Assembly (NCBI GenBank): GCA_041684965.1 | Contig: JAWLGR010000015.1 | Location: 75,995 to 139,994, forward strand | Source: Mariniphaga sp041684965 | GTDB lineage: Bacteria > Bacteroidota > Bacteroidia > Bacteroidales > Prolixibacteraceae | DNA: 64,000 nucleotides | Direction: 5' to 3' | Shown: one piece after another, positions 43,955 to 53,467 of the stretch | Numbering within the stretch: the first letter of the stretch is position 1 | Layout: the number at the start of each line of letters is the position of its first letter | The notes under the pieces: model-generated | The model's input: only the letters and a program-made list of their open reading frames with translations | Databases searched by the model: none | Told to the model about the DNA's origin: nothing | Program-made: the position numbers and the translations under genes

Positions 43955-45382
43955 TTAGCTCGATAAATAATCGAAACGGCTCGCATCAAGACGTAAAAAT
44001 ATGAACAATAATATAGTGAATGCCCACAACGAAGATCCTCCATAACTAAAAAATGGCAGTGGAATTCCAATAACTGGCATCAAACCGATTGTCATTCCAA
44101 TATTCACCATAAAGTGAAAAAACAAAATTGCAGCCACTGAATAACCATAAATACGGGAAAATCCTGAACGTTGTCTTTCTGCAAGAATAATAAGCCTGAT
44201 AAATAAAAAAAGAAACAGCAACACAATAACAGAACTGCCTATAAATCCCCATTCCTCACCTACTGTACAAAAGATGAAATCTGTGCTTTGCTCAGGCACA
44301 AAATTGAACTTGGTCTGGGTGCCGTTTAAAAATCCTTTACCTGAAAAACCACCTGATCCAATTGCGATTTTACTTTGATTAACATTATAACCAATCCCCA
44401 GAGGATCGGATTCAATTCCAAACAATTCATTAATACGCGACTTCTGGTAAGGCTCAAGAAATCGTTCAAAGGCATATTCAACCGAAAAGGAAAACAAAAC
44501 TGCTCCAATCAGTACCAGAGATATGACAATATAACTCTTCAAATTCTTCTGAAAACTATAGATTAATGCAATAATACTTCCAATAAACAAGGTGCCGCCA
44601 ACAAAATACTCTGTTTCGTAATCTGTACCTGCTACAAAATCTGCTCCTATAAGAACTAGGAATATGAACACCATAAAAAAAAATACACTGAAAAAATATT
44701 TTAATCCAGGATTGGCAATTAAATATACAAGCAGGGCCAGCCCGGTTAAAACAGAGAATAGCATGAGCGGAGGCAACACGAGTGAAAAAATAAAGAGCAA
44801 ACCACCAAGGGTAATAAAAAACAAGATGATTTCTGAAAGTCCTTCGCGGTATAGAACCAGGATAAAAACAAAATACACCAATGCTGAACCTGTATCGTTC
44901 TGCATAAGAATAAGCAGGGCTGGTAATAAAATGATACCTGCTATTACCGATAACGATTTTAAAGATTGTAATTTAAATCCATAGGAACTCATATATTTTG
45001 ACAAAGCCAGTGCAGTGGCAAATTTTCCAAATTCAGCAGGTTGTAACCCAAATCCTCCGACAATAAACCACGATTTTGATGCATTTACCTCTGTCCCAAT
45101 AAACAAAATAAGTATCAATAACAGAATTACAAATGCATAGATATAATAAGAAAAAAAAACATAAAAATCACTCTCAATTATAAGAATAACAAAAGCAATG
45201 AGCAATGCCGCCCCAATCCAAATCATTTGTTTTCCATATCGCTGTGATATATCAAAAATACTCTGATGTTCAACATCGTAAACAGCAGAATAAATATTCA
45301 CCCACCCCATTAAAACCAGGGCCAGGTAAAGCAGTATGGTAAACCAATCGATGTTTGCCCAAAGGCTGTTTCTTTTTGCCAT
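43955..45382 (-). CDS. rodA: Rod-shape SEDS glycosyltransferase RodA
   Basis: RodA is the inner-membrane SEDS peptidoglycan polymerase that works with PBP2 in cell elongation. About ten membrane spans are visible. Typical segments include 'GGFGLQPAEFGKFATALAL', 'QSTDFIFCTVGEEWGFIGS' and 'GIPLPFFSYGGSSL'. Length is 475, somewhat long because of an extra hydrophobic region in the middle (about 190-300), as in other Bacteroidota. Its ATG directly follows the mrdA stop (TAA ATG), so the pair is translationally coupled. It is the last gene of the mre operon. An A/T-rich hairpin at 43854-43873 may end the transcript. Confidence 0.93.
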   Translation of the reverse strand: MAKRNSLWANIDWFTILLYLALVLMGWVNIYSAVYDVEHQSIFDISQRYGKQMIWIGAALLIAFVILIIESDFYVFFSYYIYAFVILLLILILFIGTEVNASKSWFIVGGFGLQPAEFGKFATALALSKYMSSYGFKLQSLKSLSVIAGIILLPALLILMQNDTGSALVYFVFILVLYREGLSEIILFFITLGGLLFIFSLVLPPLMLFSVLTGLALLVYLIANPGLKYFFSVFFFMVFIFLVLIGADFVAGTDYETEYFVGGTLFIGSIIALIYSFQKNLKSYIVISLVLIGAVLFSFSVEYAFERFLEPYQKSRINELFGIESDPLGIGYNVNQSKIAIGSGGFSGKGFLNGTQTKFNFVPEQSTDFIFCTVGEEWGFIGSSVIVLLFLFLFIRLIILAERQRSGFSRIYGYSVAAILFFHFMVNIGMTIGLMPVIGIPLPFFSYGGSSLWAFTILLFIFLRLDASRFDYLSS

Positions 45383-47200
45383 TTATTTTGGTTGATTTGG
45401 ATTTAATAAATTGGCATTAATCATTCGTGCTTCCACCCAACTCCTTGAAGATGAAACTGTGCCGGTTAAATATTTTTCCACCAGAAGGCTCGCAATGGGA
45501 GCAGCATACCTGGCTCCCCAAACTCCATTTTCAATATACACTGAAATGGCTATTTTCGGATCATCTTTCGGAGCAAATGCCATGAAAACCGAATGGTCGG
45601 AACCGTGGTTATTCTGAACAGTTCCTGTTTTTCCGCACATAGTAACATTAGGGATTTTGATGAGTGAACCGGAAGCAGACAGTTCAACCGACATTTGCAT
45701 TCCTCTTATAATTGGCTCAAAATGCTCTTCCGAAATTCCCACATGGTTTTTTTCCCTGAATTTTTTATCGATTTCAGAACCTTCTATACCTTTAACAACA
45801 TGAGGTGAATAATAAAAACCCCGGTTGGCAATTGCAGCCGTATAATTTGCCAGCTGAACCGGAGTCACACCCAATTCACCCTGACCAATGGCCATTGAAC
45901 GAATAGTAAGTGGCCGCCACCGCCCTTTGCCATAAATCCGATCATAGTAGGTATCATCCGGTAAGCTCCCCCTTGATTCAACCGGGACGTCCATCTCAAG
46001 TTTTCGGCCCATCCCAAATTTTTGCACATGTTCCCTCCACACCCGATACCCTTCAGCCGTTGTCGGATATTTTGCAATTATTGATCGATATGTGTTCCAT
46101 AAAAAAGGATTGCACGATTCCTTAATTGCATCGACAACATCGAGGGGTGTCTTATGGCTGTGTGTACAGCGTATGGGCGTAGAACCTTTTCCTGCACACG
46201 AAAAACGGGTACTTGTGGTTATGCTCTGTTCTTCCAGGGCAATAAGTGCATTCACTACCTTAAATGTTGATCCGGGCGGGTATTCAGACATAAGGGCCCG
46301 GTTAAATAAAGGTTTCAGAGTATCGGCAAGTAGCTTTCCGTAATTGGCACCCCGCTGCCTGCCCACCAGCAGGTTTGGATGGTATCCGGGAGCACTGGCG
46401 ATGGCAAGAATTTCCCCGGTCGAAGGCTCAATGGCTACTACACTGCCTTTCTTATTCTGCAAAAGTTCTTCAGCATAGAGCTGCAGATCAATATCAATGG
46501 AAGAAATAAGATTGTTGCCCACTTTCGCCGGTAAATCTTCCTCTCCTTCCAGGAAACTTCCCTGAATGCGATTATGAACGTCAACAAGAAACTTTTTTTT
46601 GCCTTTAATTCCCCGCAACCACTCTTCATAGGTTTTTTCGATTCCGCTAATACCTATATAATCGCCCAGAGTATAATATTTTTCCCTTTCCAGGTCGGCA
46701 GAATTCACTTCTCCTACATAACCCAGCACATGCGCTGCCACAGGATAATTATATTCCCTCAGGGTTCTGTTCTGGGTATGAAAACCATTGAACCGGTATA
46801 TTTTCTCCTGCAACACGGCATAGGTTTCAGGTGCAATTTGCTTTACAATAATGGATGGTTTATAAGTTGAATATTTTCTTGCTTTTTTTATACGGTCCTC
46901 CAGGTCTTCTTTCGTTATTTCAAGCAGGTTACACAGGTAAAGGGTATCAAAAATTCCAACTTCCCGGGGGGTGATCATCAAGTCGTAAGAGGGTTTGTTA
47001 TGGACAAGCAGCTTTCCGTTACGATCGTATATTAATCCCCTTGCAGGGTATTGGGTAACTTCCCGCAGAACATTATTTGTAGCATATACCTTATAGGTTG
47101 GATCAAGCATCTGCAACCTGAAAAGCGCGGCTATAAATGCTATTCCCACCAGAGCGTAAATGCCGATAATAATATAACTTCTTTTTGAAAATTTATCCAC
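45383..47200 (-). CDS. mrdA: Penicillin-binding protein 2 (elongation transpeptidase)
   Basis: PBP2 cross-links peptidoglycan during lateral growth and is the partner of RodA. One N-terminal membrane anchor (about 8-30) is followed by the dimerisation domain. The transpeptidase motifs are S311-T-F-K314 (nucleophile), S362-C-N and K524-T-G. Length is 605 residues, of normal range. It lies directly before rodA with no gap and five bases after mreD, in the conserved order mreB-mreC-mreD-mrdA-rodA. Beta-lactam sensitivity of elongation would act here. Confidence 0.95.
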   Translation of the reverse strand: MDKFSKRSYIIIGIYALVGIAFIAALFRLQMLDPTYKVYATNNVLREVTQYPARGLIYDRNGKLLVHNKPSYDLMITPREVGIFDTLYLCNLLEITKEDLEDRIKKARKYSTYKPSIIVKQIAPETYAVLQEKIYRFNGFHTQNRTLREYNYPVAAHVLGYVGEVNSADLEREKYYTLGDYIGISGIEKTYEEWLRGIKGKKKFLVDVHNRIQGSFLEGEEDLPAKVGNNLISSIDIDLQLYAEELLQNKKGSVVAIEPSTGEILAIASAPGYHPNLLVGRQRGANYGKLLADTLKPLFNRALMSEYPPGSTFKVVNALIALEEQSITTSTRFSCAGKGSTPIRCTHSHKTPLDVVDAIKESCNPFLWNTYRSIIAKYPTTAEGYRVWREHVQKFGMGRKLEMDVPVESRGSLPDDTYYDRIYGKGRWRPLTIRSMAIGQGELGVTPVQLANYTAAIANRGFYYSPHVVKGIEGSEIDKKFREKNHVGISEEHFEPIIRGMQMSVELSASGSLIKIPNVTMCGKTGTVQNNHGSDHSVFMAFAPKDDPKIAISVYIENGVWGARYAAPIASLLVEKYLTGTVSSSRSWVEARMINANLLNPNQPK

Positions 47201-47205
47201 TCTTC

Positions 47206-47706
47206 CTACTTTCTAAAAATTAGAAACTGGCTCAAAACAATTATAAATACTGAAAACACTGAACTCAAAACTACCCTCAAAAACGTCGCAAGAAAGTGGG
47301 TGAAAGTAAAAAATTCAAGGTAGAAAAAAATTAAATGATGTGAAAAAACCATAATAATTGTATAAAGCAAAAACCAGGAGAAAGAATTTTGTTTTAACCC
47401 GGGATAATCCTGCCTGTCTTCTTCCCGGTTTGAAATGGACCGGATTACAAATGGTCTGATAAAGGCAATGAAAACTGTTGCGGCTGCGTGCATTCCCAGA
47501 CTGTTTGAAAATATATCAACAGCAAGTCCCAGGAAAAAACCGGAAATAAGCAACAGGTATCGTGGCATATGCAATGGTAGCAGCATAACAAACAAAATAT
47601 AGATAAACGGATTTATGTAACCACCAAGATGTACCTGGTTAAGTATAAGTACCTGTGCAAGTACAAGTACTATGAACATTATTCCGTATTTTATCAGGTT
47701 TACCAT
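47206..47706 (-). CDS. mreD: Rod-shape-determining protein MreD
   Basis: MreD is a small inner-membrane protein linking MreB/MreC to the elongation machinery. Five or six hydrophobic segments cover most of the 166 residues, beginning 'MVNLIKYGIMFIVLVLAQVLI', which is the usual start. Family conservation is low, so the assignment rests mainly on size, topology and position between mreC and mrdA. Its start overlaps the mreC stop by one base, a sign of coupled translation. Confidence 0.88.
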   Translation of the reverse strand: MVNLIKYGIMFIVLVLAQVLILNQVHLGGYINPFIYILFVMLLPLHMPRYLLLISGFFLGLAVDIFSNSLGMHAAATVFIAFIRPFVIRSISNREEDRQDYPGLKQNSFSWFLLYTIIMVFSHHLIFFYLEFFTFTHFLATFLRVVLSSVFSVFIIVLSQFLIFRK

Positions 47707-48536
47707 TACATTCCCTGGAACTTTTCGAGTTCTTTTATTTCTTCTTTATCCAAAATCTCTACTATTTCAACATGCGACAGCGATTTGAAATCGACAGACA
47801 GCTGTACATCAATGGAGTAATAATTCTCACCGTCGGGCTGAGTATAATCAATAATAGTCCCAATTAGCAAACCTTCCGGAAAAATGGTTGAATAACCGCT
47901 GGTAACAATTGTATCACCATGCGAGATTTCAACGTGGAGTGGAATTTCCGAAAGTCTGGCTACCCGATAATCAATTCCGGGCCACATCAGAGACCCATAA
48001 TAGCCGGTGTTTTTGTGTTTGGCAGAAACACTCCAGCGCCTGTTAAGAACAGATAAACCCATTGCATAAGAGTCTGAAACCTGGCCAACAACTCCCACAA
48101 TTCCCCTGGCAGAAATAATACCCTGTTCCGGCTGAATGCCATGTTTCCTTCCTTTATTCAGGGTAATGTAATTAAAATAACCGTTTACTGAGTTATTAAT
48201 AACCCGTGCCGTTGTAAACCGGATGCCTGAATCCACGGTAAATACAGCAATCCCGTTTGAATCGGCAAGGGCTGCCAGGATGTGCCGGTTTTCCAGTTGC
48301 ATTCTAAGCCTGGCATTTTCCTCTGCCAGTTCCCTGTTGTCCTTAATAAGTCCGAAATAACCGGTAACTGAATTAAATACAGTATAAACTTCCCCGGAGA
48401 TTCGGTTGGCAGAATTCAGGTATTTTGACTTTTGAAAACTGTTGTAATTAAAAACCATTGCAAGAGCAAGGGTTTCCAACAGAATGAAAAGTACAAAAAC
48501 ATGATTTTTAATCAAATACCTGAAGAGGCTCCTCAT
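47706..48536 (-). CDS. mreC: Rod-shape-determining protein MreC
   Basis: MreC is an anchored periplasmic scaffold that links MreB to PBP2. One N-terminal helix (about 10-28) is followed by a coiled-coil with 'NRELAEENARLRMQLEN' (62-82), then the beta-domains, with 'GIISARGIVGVVGQVSDSYA' typical of the family. Its 276 residues are normal. It shares one base with mreD and follows mreB by 21 bases. Nothing is unusual. Confidence 0.92.
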   Translation of the reverse strand: MRSLFRYLIKNHVFVLFILLETLALAMVFNYNSFQKSKYLNSANRISGEVYTVFNSVTGYFGLIKDNRELAEENARLRMQLENRHILAALADSNGIAVFTVDSGIRFTTARVINNSVNGYFNYITLNKGRKHGIQPEQGIISARGIVGVVGQVSDSYAMGLSVLNRRWSVSAKHKNTGYYGSLMWPGIDYRVARLSEIPLHVEISHGDTIVTSGYSTIFPEGLLIGTIIDYTQPDGENYYSIDVQLSVDFKSLSHVEIVEILDKEEIKELEKFQGM

Positions 48537-48557
48537 CTTTTAATTTATACCAGATAG

Positions 48558-49580
48558 TCAACGAATCAGGAATGAAAACTTATCCACATTTTTCAATGCT
48601 ACACCTGTTCCGCGCACCACTGCCCTCAAAGGGTCTTCTGCAACACGGAATGGGATACCGATTTTATCGGTAAGTCGCTTATCCAGGCCTTTGAGTAAAG
48701 CCCCGCCGCCTGCCAGCCAAATACCTTTCGATACTATATCGGCATACAACTCCGGAGGTGTTTGTTCCAGGGCACCCAATACAGCGGTTTCAATTTTGGA
48801 TATTGATTTTTCAAGACAATGGGCAATTTCCTGGTAAGAAACTGGCACCTCTATGGGAAGGGCAGTCATTTGATTAGGCCCCTGAACAATAAAATCGGGA
48901 GGAGGGTCCTGCAATTGTGAAAGTGCAGAGCCTACATGAATTTTTATTTCTTCAGCCGTACGTTCCCCAATCTTAATATTGTGTTGATGGCGCATGTATT
49001 CCATAATATCCGCAGTGAGGTCATCGCCGGCAATTCGAATTGATTTATTTGTAACAATACCTCCAAGTGAAATAACTGCAATTTCGGTAGTTCCACCACC
49101 AATATCAACCACCATGTTTCCCTCGGGTGCTTCCACATCCAGCCCAATGCCAATTGCAGCTGCCAAAGGTTCGTACACCATGTATACCTCCCTGCCGCCG
49201 GCATGTTCAGCAGAGTCGCGAACAGCACGGATTTCAACCTCAGTACTGCCCGAAGGGATACAAATAACCATTTTCAATGCCGGAGAAAACATCCTTGGCT
49301 TGGGGTTGATCATTTTTATCATCCCCCTGATCATTTGTTCGGCAGCATTAAAATCAGCGATTACCCCATCACGTAAAGGCCTGATAGTTTTTAAACTGGC
49401 GTGTGTTTTTCCCTGCATTTGCCGGGCCTTTTCTCCAATTGCCACCATTTTTTCCGTCTTCAGATTTATGGCAACAATGGAGGGTTCATCAACAACTATT
49501 TTATCGTTGTAAATGATTATTGTATTGGCAGTACCCAAGTCAATGGCGATTTCCTGGGTCAAAAAAGAAAATAATCCCAT
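48558..49580 (-). CDS. mreB: Actin-like cytoskeleton protein MreB
   Basis: MreB polymerises under the membrane and positions the elongasome. The phosphate loops are present: 'DLGTANTIIY' near the start (here D-L-G-T-A-N-T), 'VVDIGGGTTEIAVISLGG' and 'GGGALLKGLDKRL' (adenosine). The N-terminal hydrophobic/amphipathic segment 'MGLFSFLTQE' fits membrane binding. Its 340 residues are normal. It is 21 bases downstream of purH on the same strand and heads the mre operon; sharing a transcript with purH is possible but not established. Confidence 0.96.
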   Translation of the reverse strand: MGLFSFLTQEIAIDLGTANTIIIYNDKIVVDEPSIVAINLKTEKMVAIGEKARQMQGKTHASLKTIRPLRDGVIADFNAAEQMIRGMIKMINPKPRMFSPALKMVICIPSGSTEVEIRAVRDSAEHAGGREVYMVYEPLAAAIGIGLDVEAPEGNMVVDIGGGTTEIAVISLGGIVTNKSIRIAGDDLTADIMEYMRHQHNIKIGERTAEEIKIHVGSALSQLQDPPPDFIVQGPNQMTALPIEVPVSYQEIAHCLEKSISKIETAVLGALEQTPPELYADIVSKGIWLAGGGALLKGLDKRLTDKIGIPFRVAEDPLRAVVRGTGVALKNVDKFSFLIR

Positions 49581-49601
49581 CTTCTGTATTGGTTTAATGT
49601 A

Positions 49602-51188
49602 TCAATGTTTAAAGTGTCTTCTGCCGGTGAATACCATTGCAATACCAAATTCATTGCACGCATCAATAACTTCCTGGTCACGAATGCTGCCACCGGGTTC
49701 CACGATGTATTTTACACCATATTCATTTGCCGCTTCAATGCTGTCGCGGAAAGGGAAAAATGCATCGGATATTACAACCGAATCTTTAAGATTTACCCCC
49801 TGCTTCATATTGAAGCGGGGCATGGTGAGGTGCCGCAGGCTGTCGAGCCGGTTGGGCTGCCCCATTCCTGCACCTGTAAGCCAGTATGCACCTGCCGGGG
49901 TTTGTGTTACTATGGAAATGGCATTGCTCTTTAAATGCTTACAGGCTGTTACACCAAATTTTGCTAGTCTGATTTTATCTGTATCGAATTTCTTTTCTGT
50001 AACCTCATCAAATTGCTTGTCCATTCCCTCATCTTCATCCTGAACAAGCATTCCACCACTTATAGAGCGGTAAAGTTTCTCCCCGGTAATTTCTTCCTTT
50101 ACCGGGATTTCAAGCAGCCGCAGATTTTTCTTTTTCCCCAAAACCTCCAAAGCCTCTTCCGAGAACCGGGGAGCAATTAAGATTTCGACAAACTTGTCAT
50201 TGAACCATTGCGCGACTTCCTCAGTAACCGTACCGGTGAAGCAGATAATACCTCCGAATGCACTTATGGGGTCTCCGGCCCAGGCCAGTTCAAGTGATTC
50301 CATTAAGTTACCTGTTACCGCAAGGCCGCATGGATTAAGATGTTTTACCACCGAAACTGCAACTTTGTTTTCGATATGAGAAACCGAATGCCATGCATCG
50401 CTGGCTGCTTTCCAGGCTGCATCGGCATCAAGCATATTATTGTAGGAAAGGGCTTTCCCTTGTAATACGTTCGCGTTGGCTATTGCAGCACCGGCAGAAA
50501 CATTGTTGAACTTATAAAACGTAGCCTTCTGGTGCGGGTTTTCACCGTACCGAAGTATTTGCCCGTGGTTTAAACTGATTCTTTCTGTCCCCGGTTCACT
50601 GCCGAAATAACTAAATATGGCAGCATCGTAATGCGACGAAACAGAAAATGCCCTGGCGGCAAACCACTTCCGGTCTTTGGCAGAAAATTCTCCGTTCTTC
50701 TCATTCAGTAGTTCGAGCAACGGAAGGTATTCATTTTGTGAGGGAACAATGACAACGTCGTTGAAGTTTTTGGCTGCTGCCCTTATAAGAGAAATGCCGC
50801 CGATATCTATCTTTTCAATTATCTCCTGCCCGGAGGCACCCGAAGCAACCGTATCTTCAAAAGGGTATAAATCAACTATTATCAAATCAATTTCCGTTAT
50901 TTCGTACTCAGTAAGCTGGCTAACATCGCCCTGGTTATCGCGCCTCGAAAGAATCCCGCCGAAAATTTTCGGATGCAGCGTTTTTACCCGTCCACCCAAT
51001 ATGGATGGATAACCGGTAAGGCTTTCAACCGACGTTACAGGTACTCCCAGCGACTCAACAAAATCTTTAGTACCACCCGTACTTATGATTTTCACATCTA
51101 GTCCGTTCAGCTTCCGGATGATGTCCTCAAGGTTTTGTTTGTGAAAAACCGAAATAAGGGCAGTCTTAATTTTTTTATTATCAGCCAT
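49602..51188 (-). CDS. purH: Bifunctional AICAR transformylase / IMP cyclohydrolase
   Basis: PurH carries out the last two steps of de novo IMP synthesis. The N-terminal cyclohydrolase domain contains 'ISTGGTKDFVESLGVPVTSVESLTGYPSILGG', and the C-terminal transformylase has 'RYGENPHQKATFY', 'VKHLNPCGLAV' and 'DAFFPFRDSIEAANEYGVKYIVEPGGS'. Its 528 residues are normal. It starts with ATG 51188. A Bacteroidota -7-like box lies 26 bases upstream. It stands before mreB, linking nucleotide synthesis with the wall operon only by position. Confidence 0.96.
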   Translation of the reverse strand: MADNKKIKTALISVFHKQNLEDIIRKLNGLDVKIISTGGTKDFVESLGVPVTSVESLTGYPSILGGRVKTLHPKIFGGILSRRDNQGDVSQLTEYEITEIDLIIVDLYPFEDTVASGASGQEIIEKIDIGGISLIRAAAKNFNDVVIVPSQNEYLPLLELLNEKNGEFSAKDRKWFAARAFSVSSHYDAAIFSYFGSEPGTERISLNHGQILRYGENPHQKATFYKFNNVSAGAAIANANVLQGKALSYNNMLDADAAWKAASDAWHSVSHIENKVAVSVVKHLNPCGLAVTGNLMESLELAWAGDPISAFGGIICFTGTVTEEVAQWFNDKFVEILIAPRFSEEALEVLGKKKNLRLLEIPVKEEITGEKLYRSISGGMLVQDEDEGMDKQFDEVTEKKFDTDKIRLAKFGVTACKHLKSNAISIVTQTPAGAYWLTGAGMGQPNRLDSLRHLTMPRFNMKQGVNLKDSVVISDAFFPFRDSIEAANEYGVKYIVEPGGSIRDQEVIDACNEFGIAMVFTGRRHFKH

Positions 51189-51213
51189 TTATTCCCTTTT
51201 TTAAATTCGCTTG

Positions 51214-51221
51214 CAAAGATA
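51214..51221 (-). promoter_or_regulatory. Candidate -7 element of purH
   Basis: On the minus strand TATCTTTG fits TAnnTTTG and sits 26 bases before the purH ATG. The -33 side is weak. Confidence 0.45.
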
Positions 51222-51785
51222 AAAAATTCAAATTATTTACTGTTATAAAACACAAGGATTAAAAAAATATTATTTGAAAAGGAAATTCTTTCACTGCAAG
51301 ATTTGAATTCAATTGTAAATCTTTTGATATCTGTTATTTCCAACCCATTTTACTTTGTTTAAAAGAATTTACCAAATATGAAAAACATGTTGTAGTTCAG
51401 AAGGATATACACAATTTCCTCCCTTATCTCTAATCTGCTGAAAATAAGCCTACTTTATACCTTCCTTTAATTGCCTCCGAAGGTTATTCGGAATACGCCC
51501 AAAAATCCGGTACCGTTACCCATTCTGTTAAAACAGTTGTTCATTAGTATGGAAAAAATAATGATACACACCAGTAACCATCCGGATATTTCTCATGCCT
51601 CCGGCAACTACAGAATTGTTTTAGTGCTATTAAATAACATTTTCGTTCATGCTGGATTGAGAGTAACACATGCAGGTGCAAAATTGTATCCCGAATTCCT
51701 GTCACCTATTCTCTATATTAAGGTTTTGGAGTTAATCCAAATTTATATCAAAGTTATATCAGAAATAGGATTTTCTCGTAGTTTA

Positions 51786-51867
51786 TTCGTGGTATATTCG
51801 ATGTTTATTCGATACAAATTCGCGAATTTGCGAATTTATATCGAGTTAATATCAAATTAACCACGAA
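51786..51867. repeat. 82-bp imperfect palindrome
   Basis: Arms of 35 bases (51786-51820 and 51833-51867) match at about 28 of 35 positions by hand, beginning TTCGTGGT on one side and ending ACCACGAA on the other. The 12-base centre CGCGAATTTGCG is itself nearly self-complementary. No gene or terminator explains it. It could form a long hairpin in RNA or a cruciform in DNA. Confidence 0.75.
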
Positions 51868-52225
51868 AATATATCGGACAAAAAATATATTTTATTTTAG
51901 CAACTGGTGCGTGGTAACACATAATTTGCTGGAATTATAGAAGTTGCAGAGTTGTATGAGAAATTTTTAAATTTGGCAGAAATTTGAATCCTGTAATAAC
52001 TGGATTACTCCACTTTTTTGTAATTCTTCATTTCTATGTTGCCATGCCGGATCTGGCGGGGGAAGTTAGTGATTCAAAAGAAATAAAAATACAGCACCGG
52101 CAGAACCACTAAACCCGTCTTATAACCGGGGCTCAGGGTAAATAACCGGGGTCTGCGTGCTCACCTGACCAGGTCAATCAATCTCCCGTACATCAGGCCA
52201 TTAGACGCTTTCGTCAATTTGTAAC

Positions 52226-53233
52226 TTATTTTTTGCCATTTACCTTATGTGAAGAACCGTTGTTGTTCCACACCACTCCCAAATGTATCAGAGCATCGCC
52301 TTTATACACAACCGGTGCATGGTTGAGCCCTATGATATAGCCACATTGGGGAGCTTTTACCTTAAACTCGTGTTTCCCGTATGGATCAGAAATGGTCCCT
52401 ACCACCTGACCTTTTTCAATCCGGGCGCCATCCTTGATATAAAAACGAAATAAGCCTCCCTGACGGGCTCTCATCCACATTGATTCTTTTATTACAATAG
52501 ACGGCGGGTATTCTTTCCCTTCCAGTTCTGCAGAAAAATCCCGCATTCCCAGGTGATGCATAAGTCGCAGGGTACCGGTTACCCCGCGCATTGTGATGCG
52601 GTGGTTAAAATCGTGTGATTTCCCTCCTTCAAACAGCAATACTTTTTTTCCGGCTTTTGTGGCAGCCTCACGAAACGATTTTTCGCGTTCACCGGCTGAA
52701 ATTATATACCGCGGATTGAAGACCTTCGCCAGGACGGTCAATTCTTCAATGCCTTTTGATATCCGAATCTGTGAGGAGTTAAACCGCCGGGCACCACCGG
52801 TATGAAAGTCGATGCAATAATCGACATACGGTATAATTTCACTCATCAGGTGATGGGCAAAGATGCTTGCAAGAGAACCCTTTGGGGAGCCAGGAAAAGC
52901 ACGGTTCAAATCTTTTCCATCAGGGAATTCTCGGGTCTGGTTAATAAATCCAAAAATGTTAACAGTTGGGATTGAAACTACCATACCCGTATGTGGTTTG
53001 GTAAACTTACCGGCCAGCAATTCCCGCACGATTTCCACACCATTGAGTTCATTGCCGTGAATGCCGGAAAGCAGCAGGAGGCTGGGTCCGTCATGCCAGG
53101 CACGTTCAACTATAACAGGTACCTCAAGTTTGGTATAGGTGTGAAGCCGGGCAATATCCAGATTCAGAACTTTTCGGGTTCCGGGAAGAATATTTTCTCC
53201 AAGAATTGTAATTGATTTCCGGTTCTTGTTCAT
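52226..53233 (-). CDS. Succinylglutamate desuccinylase/aspartoacylase (M14-like) family protein
   Basis: This is a predicted zinc hydrolase that removes an acyl or amino acid group. H59-x2-E62 in 'SGIHGNELNG' and H144 in 'CIDFHTGG' are the zinc ligands. 'PDGKDLNRAFPGSPKGS' contains the Asn-Arg substrate-binding pair. Length is 336 from ATG 53233; a start at 53299 would add 22 residues. It follows the rimK and rimB-like genes on the same strand after a 234-base gap that carries the 91-bp repeat. In that context it might trim glutamate residues added by RimK. This is a guess from gene order. Confidence 0.82.
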   Translation of the reverse strand: MNKNRKSITILGENILPGTRKVLNLDIARLHTYTKLEVPVIVERAWHDGPSLLLLSGIHGNELNGVEIVRELLAGKFTKPHTGMVVSIPTVNIFGFINQTREFPDGKDLNRAFPGSPKGSLASIFAHHLMSEIIPYVDYCIDFHTGGARRFNSSQIRISKGIEELTVLAKVFNPRYIISAGEREKSFREAATKAGKKVLLFEGGKSHDFNHRITMRGVTGTLRLMHHLGMRDFSAELEGKEYPPSIVIKESMWMRARQGGLFRFYIKDGARIEKGQVVGTISDPYGKHEFKVKAPQCGYIIGLNHAPVVYKGDALIHLGVVWNNNGSSHKVNGKK

Positions 53234-53362
53234 ACGATTAAAATTGTTGATTTTAAACGGTATCATATGCCTGCCTGTCACGTCAGACAGAGAACGCACA
53301 TGTCCCGACAGTCATTGGGACTGATCATGTAACTTTGTGAAAATAGTATATTAATAGTCGAG

Positions 53363-53453
53363 TCATCCTTACAAATTTCATTTTCAAGGGTAAGATGGAA
53401 TTCACGATGAATTTTGTTTATGCGAGTTTGTGAAAACCGCATTTCAAAATTCA
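53363..53453 (-). repeat. 91-bp hairpin-containing repeat, copy 2
   Basis: This is the second copy of the repeat at 39102..39192, in the same orientation and again between two minus-strand genes, upstream of the distal one. The outer stem is TGAATTTTG (53408-53416) with CAAAATTCA (53445-53453), and the inner ATGCG/CGCAT pair is perfect here. A 60-codon minus-strand frame starting at 53460 runs through it. Confidence 0.7.
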
Positions 53454-53467
53454 CAAACATTCATGAT

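Larger units (their letters stand above)
51189..52225. other. One-kilobase gene-free stretch upstream of purH
   Basis: No convincing gene was found. A weak frame of 129 codons on the plus strand (51471-51860) has no recognisable domain, and its end runs through the palindrome described at 51786..51867. A direct repeat of ATAACCGGGG (about 52122-52131 and 52142-52151) lies 20 bases apart near the far end. The rest is AT-rich. Confidence 0.6.

Noticed and set aside
51471..51860. A 129-codon frame upstream of purH
   Set aside because: No recognisable domain, unusual composition, and its end runs through the palindrome; more likely non-coding.
53278..53460. A 60-codon frame between rimK and the AspA-like gene
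   Set aside because: It lies on the repeat and has no start signal of its own; counted as part of the repeat instead of a gene.
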